From assembly GCF_001705435.1 (NCBI RefSeq), contig NZ_MDEN01000065.1, forward strand, positions 62,001 through 126,000: a stretch of DNA of 64,000 nucleotides, in the 5' to 3' direction. This DNA is from Pseudomonas graminis. Lineage in GTDB: Bacteria; Pseudomonadota; Gammaproteobacteria; Pseudomonadales; Pseudomonadaceae. Below the pieces are notes generated by a model. The model had not been told where the DNA came from, did no database searches, and was given only the letters and a program-made list of their open reading frames with translations. Below, piece by piece: positions 44,698-53,697 of the stretch. Made by a program: the position numbers and the translations under genes. The number at the start of each line of letters is the position of its first letter. Position 1 is the first letter of the stretch.

Positions 44698-46281
44698 TCA
44701 ATTGAAACCGGGGTGGGCCGCCGCCAGCAATTCCCGGGTGTAAGGGTGCTGCGGCGCATCGAACACGTCGTGGCTCGCGCCGCGCTCGACCACTTTGCCG
44801 TCCTTGACCACGATCAGGTCATGGGCCAGCGCCTTGACCACGGCCAGGTCGTGGCTGATAAACAGATAGGTCAGGCCATGCCGCTCCTGCAATTGCCGCA
44901 ACAACGCGACGACCTGCTTCTGCACGGTGCGGTCCAGCGCAGACGTCGGTTCGTCGAGCAGTATCAGGGCAGGTTTGAGCACCAGCGCGCGGGCAATGGC
45001 GATCCGCTGCCGCTGCCCGCCGGAAAATTCATGAGGGTAGCGGTGCCGGCTGGACGGGTCGATGCCGACTTCTTCCAGCGCGCGGATCACTTCGGCCTCA
45101 CAGCTGGCCTGGTCCAGGTCGCTGTGGACTTCCAGCCCTTCGCTGATGATCTGTGCCACCGACATGCGCGGGCTGAGGCTGCCGTAAGGGTCCTGGAAAA
45201 CCACCTGCATCTGCTTGCGCCATGGGCGCATCTGCTTTTGATTCAGGCTGTCCAGCGCGTGACCCTTGAAGCGGATACTGCCACGGGACTCGAGCAAGCG
45301 CAGGATGGCCTGACCGAGTGTCGACTTGCCCGAGCCGGATTCGCCAACGATCCCTAAGGTTTTGCCGCGCTCGATGCTGAGGCTGATGTCATCGACCGCT
45401 TTCAGGTATTCGTGGTGCCGGTTGAAAATCCCGCCGCCGAGGGAGAACCAGACGCGCAGGTTATCGACTTCCAGCACCTTCTCGCGGGTGTCCCGGGGTA
45501 ACGGCTCGCCCGCCGGTTCGGCGTCCAGCAGCAAGCGGCTGTAGGCGTGTTGCGGGTTTTTGAACAGCGACTGGCAGTTGGACTGCTCGACGATTTCCCC
45601 GGCGCGCATCACGCACACCCGCTGGGCGATGCTGTGGACCAGATTCAGGTCGTGGCTGATCAGCAACAGCGACATGTTCAGCCGTTGCTGGAGCTGTTTG
45701 AGCAGCAGCAGGATCTTGCGCTGCACCGTCACATCCAGCGCCGTGGTGGGCTCATCGGCAATCAGCAGTTCCGGCTCGCAGGCCAGCGCCATGGCGATCA
45801 TCACCCGCTGGCGCTGGCCGCCGGACAACTCGTGGGGATAGGCCTTCAGGCGCTTTTTCGGGTGCTGAATGCCGACCAGCTCCAGCAGCTCGATGATCCT
45901 TGCCTGGGCCGCCTTGCCTGCCATGCCCTTGTGTAGCAACAAGGTCTCGCCGATCTGCCGGGACACCGTGTGCAGAGGGTTCAGCGAGGTCATTGGCTCC
46001 TGAAAGATCATCGCGATCTGATTGCCGCGCAGCTCGCGCATGACGTTGCCATCGGCGCCGAGCAACTCTTTGCCGCGATAGCGAATGCTGCCGGTGCTCA
46101 GCGTGCCGGCCTGGGGCAGCAGTTGCAGGATCGAATGGGCGGTCACCGATTTGCCCGAGCCCGACTCGCCGACCAGTGCCAGGCACTCGCCGGCCGGGAT
46201 GTCCAGGCTCAGGTGCTTGACCACGGTGTGCCCGTTGAACGACACCGAAAGGTCGCGGATTTCGATCAGGTTTTCGGACAT
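44698..46281 (-). CDS. yejF: Peptide/microcin C ABC transporter, fused ATP-binding protein (YejF)
   Basis: 527 aa; two ABC domains in one chain. Walker A LVGESGSGKSVTAHS and IVGESGSGKSTLGQA, signatures LSGGQRQRVMIAMAL and FSGGQRQRIAIARAL, Walker B LLIADEPTTALD and LILLDEPTSALD. OppD- and OppF-like halves each end with an oligopeptide-type tail (NPQHAYSRLLLDAEP; APQHPYTRELLAA). It follows yejE with a 1-bp gap. Confidence 0.93.
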   Translation of the reverse strand: MSENLIEIRDLSVSFNGHTVVKHLSLDIPAGECLALVGESGSGKSVTAHSILQLLPQAGTLSTGSIRYRGKELLGADGNVMRELRGNQIAMIFQEPMTSLNPLHTVSRQIGETLLLHKGMAGKAAQARIIELLELVGIQHPKKRLKAYPHELSGGQRQRVMIAMALACEPELLIADEPTTALDVTVQRKILLLLKQLQQRLNMSLLLISHDLNLVHSIAQRVCVMRAGEIVEQSNCQSLFKNPQHAYSRLLLDAEPAGEPLPRDTREKVLEVDNLRVWFSLGGGIFNRHHEYLKAVDDISLSIERGKTLGIVGESGSGKSTLGQAILRLLESRGSIRFKGHALDSLNQKQMRPWRKQMQVVFQDPYGSLSPRMSVAQIISEGLEVHSDLDQASCEAEVIRALEEVGIDPSSRHRYPHEFSGGQRQRIAIARALVLKPALILLDEPTSALDRTVQKQVVALLRQLQERHGLTYLFISHDLAVVKALAHDLIVVKDGKVVERGASHDVFDAPQHPYTRELLAAAHPGFN

Positions 46282-46282
46282 C

Positions 46283-47305
46283 TCAGGACCTCGGGTCGAA
46301 GGCATCCCGCAGGGCCTCGCCAATAAACACCAGCAGCGACAGTATCAGCGCCAGTGTGAAAAATGCCGTGAAACCGAGCCATGGCGCTTGCAGGTTCTGT
46401 TTGCCCTGGGCAATCAGCTCGCCCAGTGACGCGCTGCCGGCAGGCATGCCGAAGCCGAGGAAGTCGAGCGCGGTCAGCGTGGAAATCGCCCCGGTGAGGA
46501 TGAACGGCAGATAGCTCAGGGTAGCGTTCATCGCGTTGGGCAGAATGTGCCGCAGGATCACCTTGCGATCACTCAATCCCAGCGCCCGCGCCGCTTTGAC
46601 GTACTCCAGATTGCGCCCGCGCAGGAATTCGGCGCGCACCACGTCTACCAGCGCCAGCCATGAAAACAGCGCCATGATCCCCAGCAGCCACCAGAAGTTT
46701 GGCTCGACGAAGCCCGACAGGATGATCAGCAGGTACAGCACCGGGAGGCCAGACCAGACTTCCAGCAGGCGCTGTCCGATCAAATCCACCCAGCCGCCGT
46801 AATAGCCCTGTAACGCGCCGGCTGCGATGCCGATCAGCGCGCTGATGAAGGTCAACGCCAGGGCAAACAGAATCGATACCCGCGCGCCGAAAATGACCCG
46901 GGCCAGCACGTCCCGGGCCTGATCGTCGGTGCCCAGCCAGTTGATCGAAGAGGGCGGGCTCGGCGCCGGTTTGTTCAGGTCATAGTTGGGTGTGTCATCG
47001 CTGAACGGAATCGGCGGAAACAGCATCCAGCCATCGCCCTTGCTGATCAGCTGGCGCACGTAGTCGCTGCGGTAGTCCGGCTGAAAGGGCAGTTGGCCGC
47101 CGAATTCCTGCTCGGTGTGGCGCTTGAAGGCGGGGAAGTACAGCTCATGCTGATAACTCAGCACCAGGGGTTTGTCGTTGGCAATCAGCTCGCCGCACAG
47201 GCTGAGCACGAACAGCCCGCAAAACAGCCACAGCGACCACCAGCCCCGGCGGTTATTGCGAAAGCGCTCGAAGCGACGGCGTGCCACCGGAGACAGTCTG
47301 CGCAT
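46283..47305 (-). CDS. yejE: Peptide ABC transporter permease (YejE)
   Basis: 340 aa. N-terminal helix WWSLWLFCGLFVLSLCGELIAN, then the large periplasmic insert (PFQPDYRSDYVRQLI...) characteristic of YejE, and the coupling motif EYVKAARALGLSDRKVILRHILPNAM. Its ATG overlaps the yejB stop as TGATG; a GTG just upstream is possible. Confidence 0.92.
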   Translation of the reverse strand: MRRLSPVARRRFERFRNNRRGWWSLWLFCGLFVLSLCGELIANDKPLVLSYQHELYFPAFKRHTEQEFGGQLPFQPDYRSDYVRQLISKGDGWMLFPPIPFSDDTPNYDLNKPAPSPPSSINWLGTDDQARDVLARVIFGARVSILFALALTFISALIGIAAGALQGYYGGWVDLIGQRLLEVWSGLPVLYLLIILSGFVEPNFWWLLGIMALFSWLALVDVVRAEFLRGRNLEYVKAARALGLSDRKVILRHILPNAMNATLSYLPFILTGAISTLTALDFLGFGMPAGSASLGELIAQGKQNLQAPWLGFTAFFTLALILSLLVFIGEALRDAFDPRS

Positions 47306-48369
47306 CACGCATTCCTCGCGCTGAAGTCGATCCGGGGGTCGACCAGGGTGTAGCAGATGTCCCCGACCAGCTTTATCAGCAACCCGAACAGCGTGAAGAT
47401 GAACAGCGAGCCGAACACCACCGGGTAATCCCGCGACACCGCGGCTTCGTAGCTCATGCGGCCGAGGCCATCGAGGGAGAAGATCACTTCGATCATCAAC
47501 GAACCGGCAAAGAACACACTGATAAACGCCTGGGGAATGCCCGCCACGATCAGCAACATGGCGTTGCGGAACACGTGGCCGTAAAGGACGCGGCGCTCAC
47601 TCAGGCCTTTAGCGCGGGCGGTCACCACGTACTGGCGGGTGACTTCGTTCAAGAAGGAGTTTTTAGTCAGAATGGTCAGCGTCGCGAAACCGCCGATCAC
47701 CAGTGACGTCACCGGCAACACCAGGTGCCAGAAGTAGTCGGCGATCTTCCCCAGGGTGCTCAGTTGATCAAAGTTCTCGGACACCAGCCCGCGCACCGGG
47801 AACCAGCTCAGCGACGTGCCCCCGGCGAAAACCACCACCAGCAGCATGGCGAACAGAAAGGCCGGCATTGCGTAGCCGATGATGATTGCCGTGCTGCTCC
47901 AGATATCAAAGTGACTGCCGTGCTTGACCGCCTTCCGAATGCCCAGCGGGATCGACACCAGGTAGGTAATCAACGTGGCCCATAACCCCAGCGAAATGGA
48001 CACCGGCATCTTCTGCAGGATCAGGTCCGTGACCTTGGCGCCGCGAAAGAAGCTGTTGCCGAAATCCAGTTGCGCGTAGTTCTTCAGCATCAGCCACAGG
48101 CGCTCATGCAGAGGCTTGTCAAAACCGTACTGGTGCTCGATTTCCTTGATCAGCTTGGGGTCGAGCCCGCGACTGGCCCGGGACTGCCCGGCGTTCATGG
48201 TTTCGGTGTGGCCTGCGCCGATGGTGCCGCCCGCGACGCCTTGCAGCTTGGCGATGGCTTGCTCGACGGGGCCGCCGGGCGCTGCCTGCACGATGAAGAA
48301 GTTGACCAGCAGAATGCACAGCAGCGTCGGAATGATCAGCAGCAGGCGCCTCATCAGGTAGCCGAGCAT
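47305..48369 (-). CDS. yejB: Peptide ABC transporter permease (YejB)
   Basis: 354 aa from MLGYLMRRLLLIIPTLLCILLVNF. DppB-like with the family's FIVQAAPGGPVEQ after helix 1, a YejB-specific insert (residues ~45-90), and RQYVVTARAKGLSERRVLYGHVFRNAM as coupling loop. The ATG overlaps the yejA stop (TAATG). Confidence 0.93.
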   Translation of the reverse strand: MLGYLMRRLLLIIPTLLCILLVNFFIVQAAPGGPVEQAIAKLQGVAGGTIGAGHTETMNAGQSRASRGLDPKLIKEIEHQYGFDKPLHERLWLMLKNYAQLDFGNSFFRGAKVTDLILQKMPVSISLGLWATLITYLVSIPLGIRKAVKHGSHFDIWSSTAIIIGYAMPAFLFAMLLVVVFAGGTSLSWFPVRGLVSENFDQLSTLGKIADYFWHLVLPVTSLVIGGFATLTILTKNSFLNEVTRQYVVTARAKGLSERRVLYGHVFRNAMLLIVAGIPQAFISVFFAGSLMIEVIFSLDGLGRMSYEAAVSRDYPVVFGSLFIFTLFGLLIKLVGDICYTLVDPRIDFSARNA

Positions 48370-50237
48370 TACTTGACCTCCGAGGGAATGGCCGAAGCGC
48401 CCCGTTGCTGGGCGAACTGTTCGTTGGTCAGTGCCTGGGGGCTGACTTCCCACCAAGTATCGATGGCTTCGCTGTTGCTGGCCTGTACCTTGGGAATGCC
48501 GAAACGGTTCCACCACACCGTGGACGAGCCGGGCGGGTAATAGTTGGGAATCCAGTAGAAGCCCCATTGCAGCACCCGGTCCAGGGCATGGGCGTAATCG
48601 ATCATCGCCGGCTTGCTGTCGGCTTTGGCCAGGCCCTCGATCAGGGTGTCAACGGCCGGGTCGCGCAAGACCATGTAGTTGCTGGACCCCGGATCGTTGG
48701 CGACCTTCGAGCCGAAGTTGTTGTACAGCTCCATGCCCGGGGAGGTCGAGACGCCGTAGCCGGTGACGATCATGTCGTAATCCCGGGCCATGACCCGGTT
48801 CAGGTACTGCGCCGAGTCGATGCGGCGGATTTCGAAGTCGATGCCGATCTGCGCCAGATTGCGCTTGTACGGCAACAGGATTTTCTCGAAGCCGCTCTGG
48901 CCGTTGAGAAAGGTAAAGCTCAGCGGTTCGCCCTGGGCGTTCACCAGCTTGTCACCCTGGGGCATCCAGCCTGCTTCTTCGAGTAGCGCCAGGGCTTGCA
49001 GCTGTTTGTCGCGAATGAAGCCGCTGCCATCGGTTTTCGGGGTGTGGAACACCGTGGTGAAGACTTCCGGCGGCACCTGACCGCGCAGCGGTTCAAGGAT
49101 CTTCAGCTCGGACTCGGTGGGCAGGGCCGTTGCCGCCAGGTCACTGTTGGAGAAGTAGCTGTTCTGGCGCACGTACACGTTGCGCATCATCTGTTTGTTG
49201 GTCCATTCGAAATCCCACAGCATCGCCAGCGCCTGACGCACGCGGCGATCCTGAAATTTCGGACGGTCCAGATTGAAGATGAAACCCTGAGAGCTCTGCA
49301 CCGCGCCCTTGGCCAGGTGCGCCCGCTGCAAGCGGCCTTCGGTCAACGCCGGGCTGTCGTAGCCGATGGAGTAACCCGTGGCGGAATATTCGCGGTTGTA
49401 GTCATAACCGCCACCGCGCAGCACTTGGCGGGCGACGTCGGTGTCGCCGAAATACTCGACGCTGAAGTGATCGAAGTTGTACAGGCCGCGATTGACCGGC
49501 AGGTCCTTGCCCCACCAGTCCGGGTTGCGTTCGAAGGTGATGCTGCGCCCGGGGTCGACCTTGCCGATGCGATACGGGCCGCTGCCCACCGGAATCTCGA
49601 AGCCGCCGCCGTTGGCGAAGTCGCGGTCTTTCCACCAATGCTCGGGAAACACCGGCAGCGAGGCCAGATCCAGGGGCAAAGTGCGGCTCTCACTGCTTTT
49701 GAAATCAAAGCGGATCTGCGTCGGCGACTCGACTTCCACGCCTTTGACGTCTTGAAACTCGGTGCGGTACGACAGGCTGCCCTGGGTCATCAGCAGGTTG
49801 TAGGTGAAGCGCACGTCTTCGGCGGTGATGGCCGAGCCGTCGGAAAATTTGGCCGTGGGGCTCAGGTAGAAACGCAATGACAGGCCGTCGGGGGCGCGCT
49901 CCATTTTCTCTGCGATCAGGCCATAAACGGTGTAGGGCTCGTCCAGCGACCTGACCGCCAGGGGCGAGTACAGCAAGCCGTTGACCTGGGCCACGCCGGT
50001 GCCTTTGTCGAGGTACGGCATGATGTGATCGAACTGACCGATTTCCTGGGCCGAGCGGCGCATGCTTCCGCCTTTGGGGGCGTCGGCGTTCACGTAATCG
50101 AAATGCCCGAAGTTCGCCGGGTAACGCGGCGCCTCGCCGTAAACGGTCAATGCGTGTTGAGGGGCGGCGGATAAAACCTGAAAACCAGAAACGAGGACGA
50201 GTGTTGCGACCATCAGCGATGACAAAACAAAACGCAT
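48369..50237 (-). CDS. yejA: Peptide ABC transporter substrate-binding protein (YejA)
   Basis: 622 aa from ATG 50237 (AGGA 9 nt upstream; an ATG at 50258 has no ribosome site). Signal peptide MRFVLSSLMVATLVLVSGFQVLSA. SBP family 5 traits: ADAPKGGSMRRSAQEIGQFDHIMPYL, PDGLSLRFYLSPTAKFSDGSAITAEDVRFTYN, and the C-terminal RFGIPKVQASNSEAIDTWW. First gene of yejABEF, which imports oligopeptides and peptide-nucleotide antibiotics such as microcin C. Confidence 0.93.
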   Translation of the reverse strand: MRFVLSSLMVATLVLVSGFQVLSAAPQHALTVYGEAPRYPANFGHFDYVNADAPKGGSMRRSAQEIGQFDHIMPYLDKGTGVAQVNGLLYSPLAVRSLDEPYTVYGLIAEKMERAPDGLSLRFYLSPTAKFSDGSAITAEDVRFTYNLLMTQGSLSYRTEFQDVKGVEVESPTQIRFDFKSSESRTLPLDLASLPVFPEHWWKDRDFANGGGFEIPVGSGPYRIGKVDPGRSITFERNPDWWGKDLPVNRGLYNFDHFSVEYFGDTDVARQVLRGGGYDYNREYSATGYSIGYDSPALTEGRLQRAHLAKGAVQSSQGFIFNLDRPKFQDRRVRQALAMLWDFEWTNKQMMRNVYVRQNSYFSNSDLAATALPTESELKILEPLRGQVPPEVFTTVFHTPKTDGSGFIRDKQLQALALLEEAGWMPQGDKLVNAQGEPLSFTFLNGQSGFEKILLPYKRNLAQIGIDFEIRRIDSAQYLNRVMARDYDMIVTGYGVSTSPGMELYNNFGSKVANDPGSSNYMVLRDPAVDTLIEGLAKADSKPAMIDYAHALDRVLQWGFYWIPNYYPPGSSTVWWNRFGIPKVQASNSEAIDTWWEVSPQALTNEQFAQQRGASAIPSEVK

Positions 50238-50399
50238 TGCACGAATCCTGACTGACATCGGCGAGCAATATCTGGGTTGAAGGTCATGACGGCGCGGGGT
50301 GGCCGGTCCGGTTTTTTATTGATTGCCCCGCAGCCAAGGTACCGCAAAGCCGGCGTCTTTGTAACCGGACAATGCATTGCCGAGCGGGCATCGGATAAA

Positions 50400-50429
50400 C
50401 AAACGGCCCGCTTTCAAGGGCGGGCCGTT
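50400..50429 (-). terminator. Rho-independent terminator of the second parvulin gene
   Basis: Minus strand stem AACGGCCCGC / GCGGGCCGTT with a ~9-nt loop then TTTGTTT, 20 bp after the stop. Confidence 0.88.
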
Positions 50430-50448
50430 GGTGCAGCAGCGCGGAGGG

Positions 50449-50730
50449 TCAGTCCTGGCGGCTGGTCACTTCCAGCAGGTGATAACCGAACTGGGTTTTC
50501 ACCGGGCCCTGAACAACGTTCAGCGGTGCGCTGAACACCACGGTGTCGAATTCCTTGACCATTTGACCCGGGCCGAAGGAGCCGAGGTCGCCGCCTTGAC
50601 GGCTGGACGGGCAGCTGGAATTGGATTTTGCGACTTCAGCAAAATCAGCGCCGCCTTCGATCTGCGTTTTGAGTTCGTTGCACTTGTCTTCGCTGGAAAC
50701 GAGGATGTGGCGGGCAGTGGCTTTGGCCAT
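50449..50730 (-). CDS. Parvulin-type peptidyl-prolyl isomerase
   Basis: 93 aa from MAKATARHILVSSEDKCNEL (AGGAG 8 nt upstream). Complete parvulin fold with SNSSCPSSRQGGDLGSFGPGQMV and PVKTQFGYHLLEVTSRQD. It resembles E. coli PpiC. Cytoplasmic, monocistronic, own terminator. It is a paralogue of the 91-aa protein at 38938, both ending in the FGYHLxxV block. Confidence 0.93.
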   Translation of the reverse strand: MAKATARHILVSSEDKCNELKTQIEGGADFAEVAKSNSSCPSSRQGGDLGSFGPGQMVKEFDTVVFSAPLNVVQGPVKTQFGYHLLEVTSRQD

Positions 50731-50838
50731 TTTGGGTGACTCCTGTGAAAAAAAGAAACGAAGCGTACCGGAATAAGGGCCTCGTTTCCCGAGAAAGTTC
50801 AGGCGCCTTTGACGGCCCGTGACAGACGACATCGTCGG

Positions 50839-51720
50839 TCAAAGCCCTTTGCGGAACAGCAGAGCGGCGTGATCCACGTACAGCTTCACCGGGTCCACCT
50901 GCTTGCGGACCAGACCGGCACTCTGGTTGATCGAATCCACGTGGTCCATCGGATAGTCGGAGCGGATGACCTTGCCCAGATGAGAGCTGAAGCGGCCGAC
51001 CAGGCCGTCATTGGACGCAGCCTCCTTTTCGAACAGCAGTGCATAACTGCGCAGCGCCAGGTGCAGCGGGTCCAGCGCATTGCGGCCCTCGGAAAACAGC
51101 GAGCCGTCGATGCACCCGCTCCACGAGTAATAATGAACGCCGTTGACCCGTTCGGCGCCTTCGCCGCCCCATGTTGCGGGCAGTCCTTGGGAATACCTGC
51201 GGTTAAAGGCCGCGACGCCCTCGGTCGTCAGCGCATCCAGTGCCTGAACCGGATCCTGTGGAAGGTCCGAGTTACCGCTCAGCAGCGCCAGGAAGTGGGC
51301 AAAACCTGCGGTCAGCCGCGACGCCACCGCTTCAGGCATCTGCCCGGGCGTCAGCGCCCGACGTACCCGGTCGGCCACCTCCGATCCGTGATTGGGGCCG
51401 CTCACGGAAGTGACCGACGCCACGATATCCGGACGCATCGCAGCGGCATAGCGGGAGGTCAGCGCGCCCTGGCTGTGCCCGATCAAGTTGACCTTCAGGT
51501 AACCGGTGCGGCGGAGGAAGCGTTCGATCTGATCAATCAACTGCTCCCCGCGAATTTCGTTATCGTGGACGCCGGACAGCGCCGGCACGTGGACCCTGCA
51601 TCCGGCTTTCTCCAGCGCCTGGGGGATGGCGTGGAACATTTCAACCTTGCCGATCCGGTCAAAGCCAAACAGCCCGTGGACCAGCAAGATGGGGTATTTG
51701 GTGGTGACTTCCTTGTACAT
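50839..51720 (-). CDS. Triacylglycerol lipase, P. fragi type
   Basis: 293 aa from MYKEVTTKYPILLVHGLFGFD (ATG 51720, AAGGA 9 nt upstream). Alpha/beta hydrolase of bacterial lipase family I. The oxyanion stretch is LLVHGLFGFD, the nucleophile is the Ser in LIGHSQGAL, followed by VTSVSGPNHGSEVADR. The later acid and base residues fall in SNDGLVGRFSSHLG and YPMDHVDSIN. No signal peptide and no lipase-specific foldase gene nearby, as in the short P. fragi lipase. Secretion, if any, needs another route. Confidence 0.9.
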   Translation of the reverse strand: MYKEVTTKYPILLVHGLFGFDRIGKVEMFHAIPQALEKAGCRVHVPALSGVHDNEIRGEQLIDQIERFLRRTGYLKVNLIGHSQGALTSRYAAAMRPDIVASVTSVSGPNHGSEVADRVRRALTPGQMPEAVASRLTAGFAHFLALLSGNSDLPQDPVQALDALTTEGVAAFNRRYSQGLPATWGGEGAERVNGVHYYSWSGCIDGSLFSEGRNALDPLHLALRSYALLFEKEAASNDGLVGRFSSHLGKVIRSDYPMDHVDSINQSAGLVRKQVDPVKLYVDHAALLFRKGL

Positions 51721-52021
51721 GTCGATCATTCCTTCGATATAAAAGAAGGATCGAGCTTAACCAGCGAAGGTCATGGGCGGAGGGCGCAGCGGAGTATGGC
51801 CATGCGCCGGTTAGTGCAGGTCGTGGCGAGCGTTTCATCGCTCCAGACCTTGTGTCCCGCAGAGGCAGGAAAAGACGCTGGCGTTGCGGTGCAAATACGC
51901 CGAGGGCGCGGGACGCTTTCCCACGAGGGGCGTCTTCGCTGCCACGGGCTGCAGTTGACGGCGACGACGCTTCTGCGGGAAGCCGGACGCATGGCTGCGA
52001 CCGGCTTCCCGTTTGCAAATG
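51721..52021 (-). terminator. Gap with hairpin downstream of the DAHP synthase gene
   Basis: GGGAAGCCGG (51977-51986) pairs with CCGGCTTCCC (52001-52010), 12 bp after the aroF-type stop. There is no T-tract. The rest of the 300-bp gap shows nothing recognisable beyond the lipase promoter region. Confidence 0.45.
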
Positions 52022-53107
52022 TTACCTGTAGCGCAGTTTGTTCACGCCATCGCGAAGCAGGCGTTCCGTTGACTCCCAGCCCAGGCACGCGTCCGTCACC
52101 GACACGCCGTATTTGAGGGGAGCACTCAATGGCTGGCAGCCTTCGAACAGGTGACTCTCCAGCATCATGCCGATCAGTGTCCGGTCACCGGCCAGCCGTT
52201 GCTGCAGCACGTCGTTGAAAACGGCGGGCTGACGCAGCGGATCCTTGCCGCTGTTGGCGTGACTGCAATCGACCATGATGCGCGCGGCCATGCGGTGCTT
52301 CGCCAGGCTGGCCTTCACCGCTGCAACGCTGGCGGCGTCATAGTTGGGCCCGCCGTGACCGCCGCGCAGCACGATGTGGGTGTCGGGATTGCCCGACGTC
52401 TCGATAATCGCCGGGTGGCCCTGAGGGTCCATACCGAAATGCCGGTGGGCGTGGGCCGCCGAGCGAATGGCGTCGCAGGCCACGGAGATGCCGCCGTCGG
52501 TGCCGTTCTTGAAACCCGTGGGCACGCCGAGGCCGCTGGCCATCTCCCGATGGATCTGCGATTCGGTGGTTCTTGCGCCAATGGCCACCCAGCTCAACAC
52601 ATCATCGAAGTAACCCGCCGCCATCGGCTGCAGCAACTCCGTGGCGATCGGCAAGCCGAGCCGGACCATCTCACGCATCAACTGCCGTGACAGGGCAAGG
52701 CCCTCGGCCATGTCGTCACTGCCGTCCAGCGCGGGATCGTACGCCAGGCCTTTCCAGCCGACGGTAGTGCGCGGCTTCTCGACGTAGGCGCGCATCACCA
52801 GCAGCATCTGGTCGCTGACCTCGGCGGCGAGATGCGCCAGGCGTTCGGCGTACTCCACAGCGGCGTGGGGATCGTGGATCGAGCACGGGCCGACAACGAC
52901 CAGCAGGCGCGAATCTTCACCGTTGAGAATGGCGCGAATCGACTGGCGGTGGGCGGCGACCTGGGCGGTCAGGGCAGCGTCCAGCGGCAGCTGATGTTTC
53001 AGCTGGAGGGGCGTGGGCAAGCGTGCCGGGGCAGGGCGGCTGTCATTCAGAGTGACGACGCCGGAGGGCAAGTCGATGAGGGTGTTGCTGACGACGGGCG
53101 AATTCAT
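52022..53107 (-). CDS. 3-deoxy-7-phosphoheptulonate synthase, class I (AroF/G/H type)
   Basis: 361 aa from ATG 53107 (AGGAAG 8 nt upstream). Type I-alpha DAHP synthase: LLVVVGPCSIHDPHAAVEYAERL, MRAYVEKPRTTVGWKGL, IGARTTESQIHREMASGL, GFKNGTDG, HIVLRGG...NYD and IMVDCSHANSGK. It condenses PEP and erythrose-4-phosphate, the first step to aromatic amino acids. A leader region with an aromatic-rich peptide and attenuator precedes it, so it is controlled by aromatic aminoacyl-tRNA supply as well as by feedback. Which amino acid it senses cannot be read directly. Confidence 0.93.
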   Translation of the reverse strand: MNSPVVSNTLIDLPSGVVTLNDSRPAPARLPTPLQLKHQLPLDAALTAQVAAHRQSIRAILNGEDSRLLVVVGPCSIHDPHAAVEYAERLAHLAAEVSDQMLLVMRAYVEKPRTTVGWKGLAYDPALDGSDDMAEGLALSRQLMREMVRLGLPIATELLQPMAAGYFDDVLSWVAIGARTTESQIHREMASGLGVPTGFKNGTDGGISVACDAIRSAAHAHRHFGMDPQGHPAIIETSGNPDTHIVLRGGHGGPNYDAASVAAVKASLAKHRMAARIMVDCSHANSGKDPLRQPAVFNDVLQQRLAGDRTLIGMMLESHLFEGCQPLSAPLKYGVSVTDACLGWESTERLLRDGVNKLRYR

Positions 53108-53145
53108 GTGCTGGCTTCCTGGTCGGCGGGTTTGCCCGCGCGGAC

Positions 53146-53298
53146 CTACTGGGGTGTTCGACAATTGGCCGGGTTGGCTGTGAGCAGGGCGATGCCACCT
53201 GTCAGTGACCGATCGGAGGCGGCAGGCTGTCCCGAACGGAGGTTGCTAAATCGCCAGGCGAAGTCGGTGTCGTGGCGGTAATAGTGGTGGTGGTTCAT
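53146..53298 (-). CDS. Second leader-like ORF before DAHP synthase
   Basis: 50 aa, ATG 53298 with GGAG 6 nt upstream. It starts MNHHHYYRHDTDFAWRF, with five aromatic residues and four His in 17 residues, and ends 38 bp before the enzyme start. It lies after the attenuator hairpin, so it is translated only in read-through transcripts. It may be a second sensing peptide or a coupling ORF. Confidence 0.5.
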   Translation of the reverse strand: MNHHHYYRHDTDFAWRFSNLRSGQPAASDRSLTGGIALLTANPANCRTPQ

Positions 53299-53340
53299 GT
53301 GCAGCTCCTTGAATCAATCAGTCAGAAATGTGTGGCCCAG

Positions 53341-53376
53341 AAAAACAAAACCCCCGGTCGGGAAGCCGACCGGGGG
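53341..53376 (-). terminator. Attenuator (Rho-independent terminator) of the DAHP synthase leader
   Basis: Minus strand perfect 11-bp stem CCCCCGGTCGG / CCGACCGGGGG with a 4-nt loop followed by TTTTGTTTTT. Immediately upstream, another hairpin (53395-53417, GGCG-CCC with GGG-CGCC) can form, as expected for a pause or protector stem. It lies between leader peptide and enzyme gene. Confidence 0.85.
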
Positions 53377-53426
53377 TGAGAGTTATCTCTGGTGGGCGTC
53401 CCGAAGTTCAGGGCGCCGTTTGGGTA

Positions 53427-53570
53427 TCAGGCGCGCCAGTGGCTAAACCAATACCCATAAAAATAAGAAACAGGAGCGGTAGACGCCGTCGCATTCCAGG
53501 CAGCCGCACGCTCAGCCTGACGTGAACCGTCGGCGGCGCTGAACGACTGTAAGGAAAGGGAAGGCAACAT
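53427..53570 (-). CDS. Aromatic leader peptide of the DAHP synthase gene
   Basis: 47 aa, ATG 53570 with GGAG 7 nt upstream. Residues 36-45 read YFYGYWFSHW: three Tyr, two Trp, two Phe in ten codons, ending two codons before TGA. Stop to attenuator stem is ~50 nt. This is the classic layout of transcription attenuation: ribosome stalling at scarce Tyr/Phe/Trp codons would prevent terminator folding and let RNA polymerase reach the enzyme gene. Confidence 0.82.
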   Translation of the reverse strand: MLPSLSLQSFSAADGSRQAERAAAWNATASTAPVSYFYGYWFSHWRA

Positions 53571-53697
53571 GGTCTGACTCCGTGGAATGCCGCCGAGCTT
53601 ACTTCAGACCGATCGGGTTCTTCAATTGGAAATTACAATCGGGCTGATTGGGGACAACTTGCTTTTAAGCAACCCACAACACGGCAAAAAAAATGAA

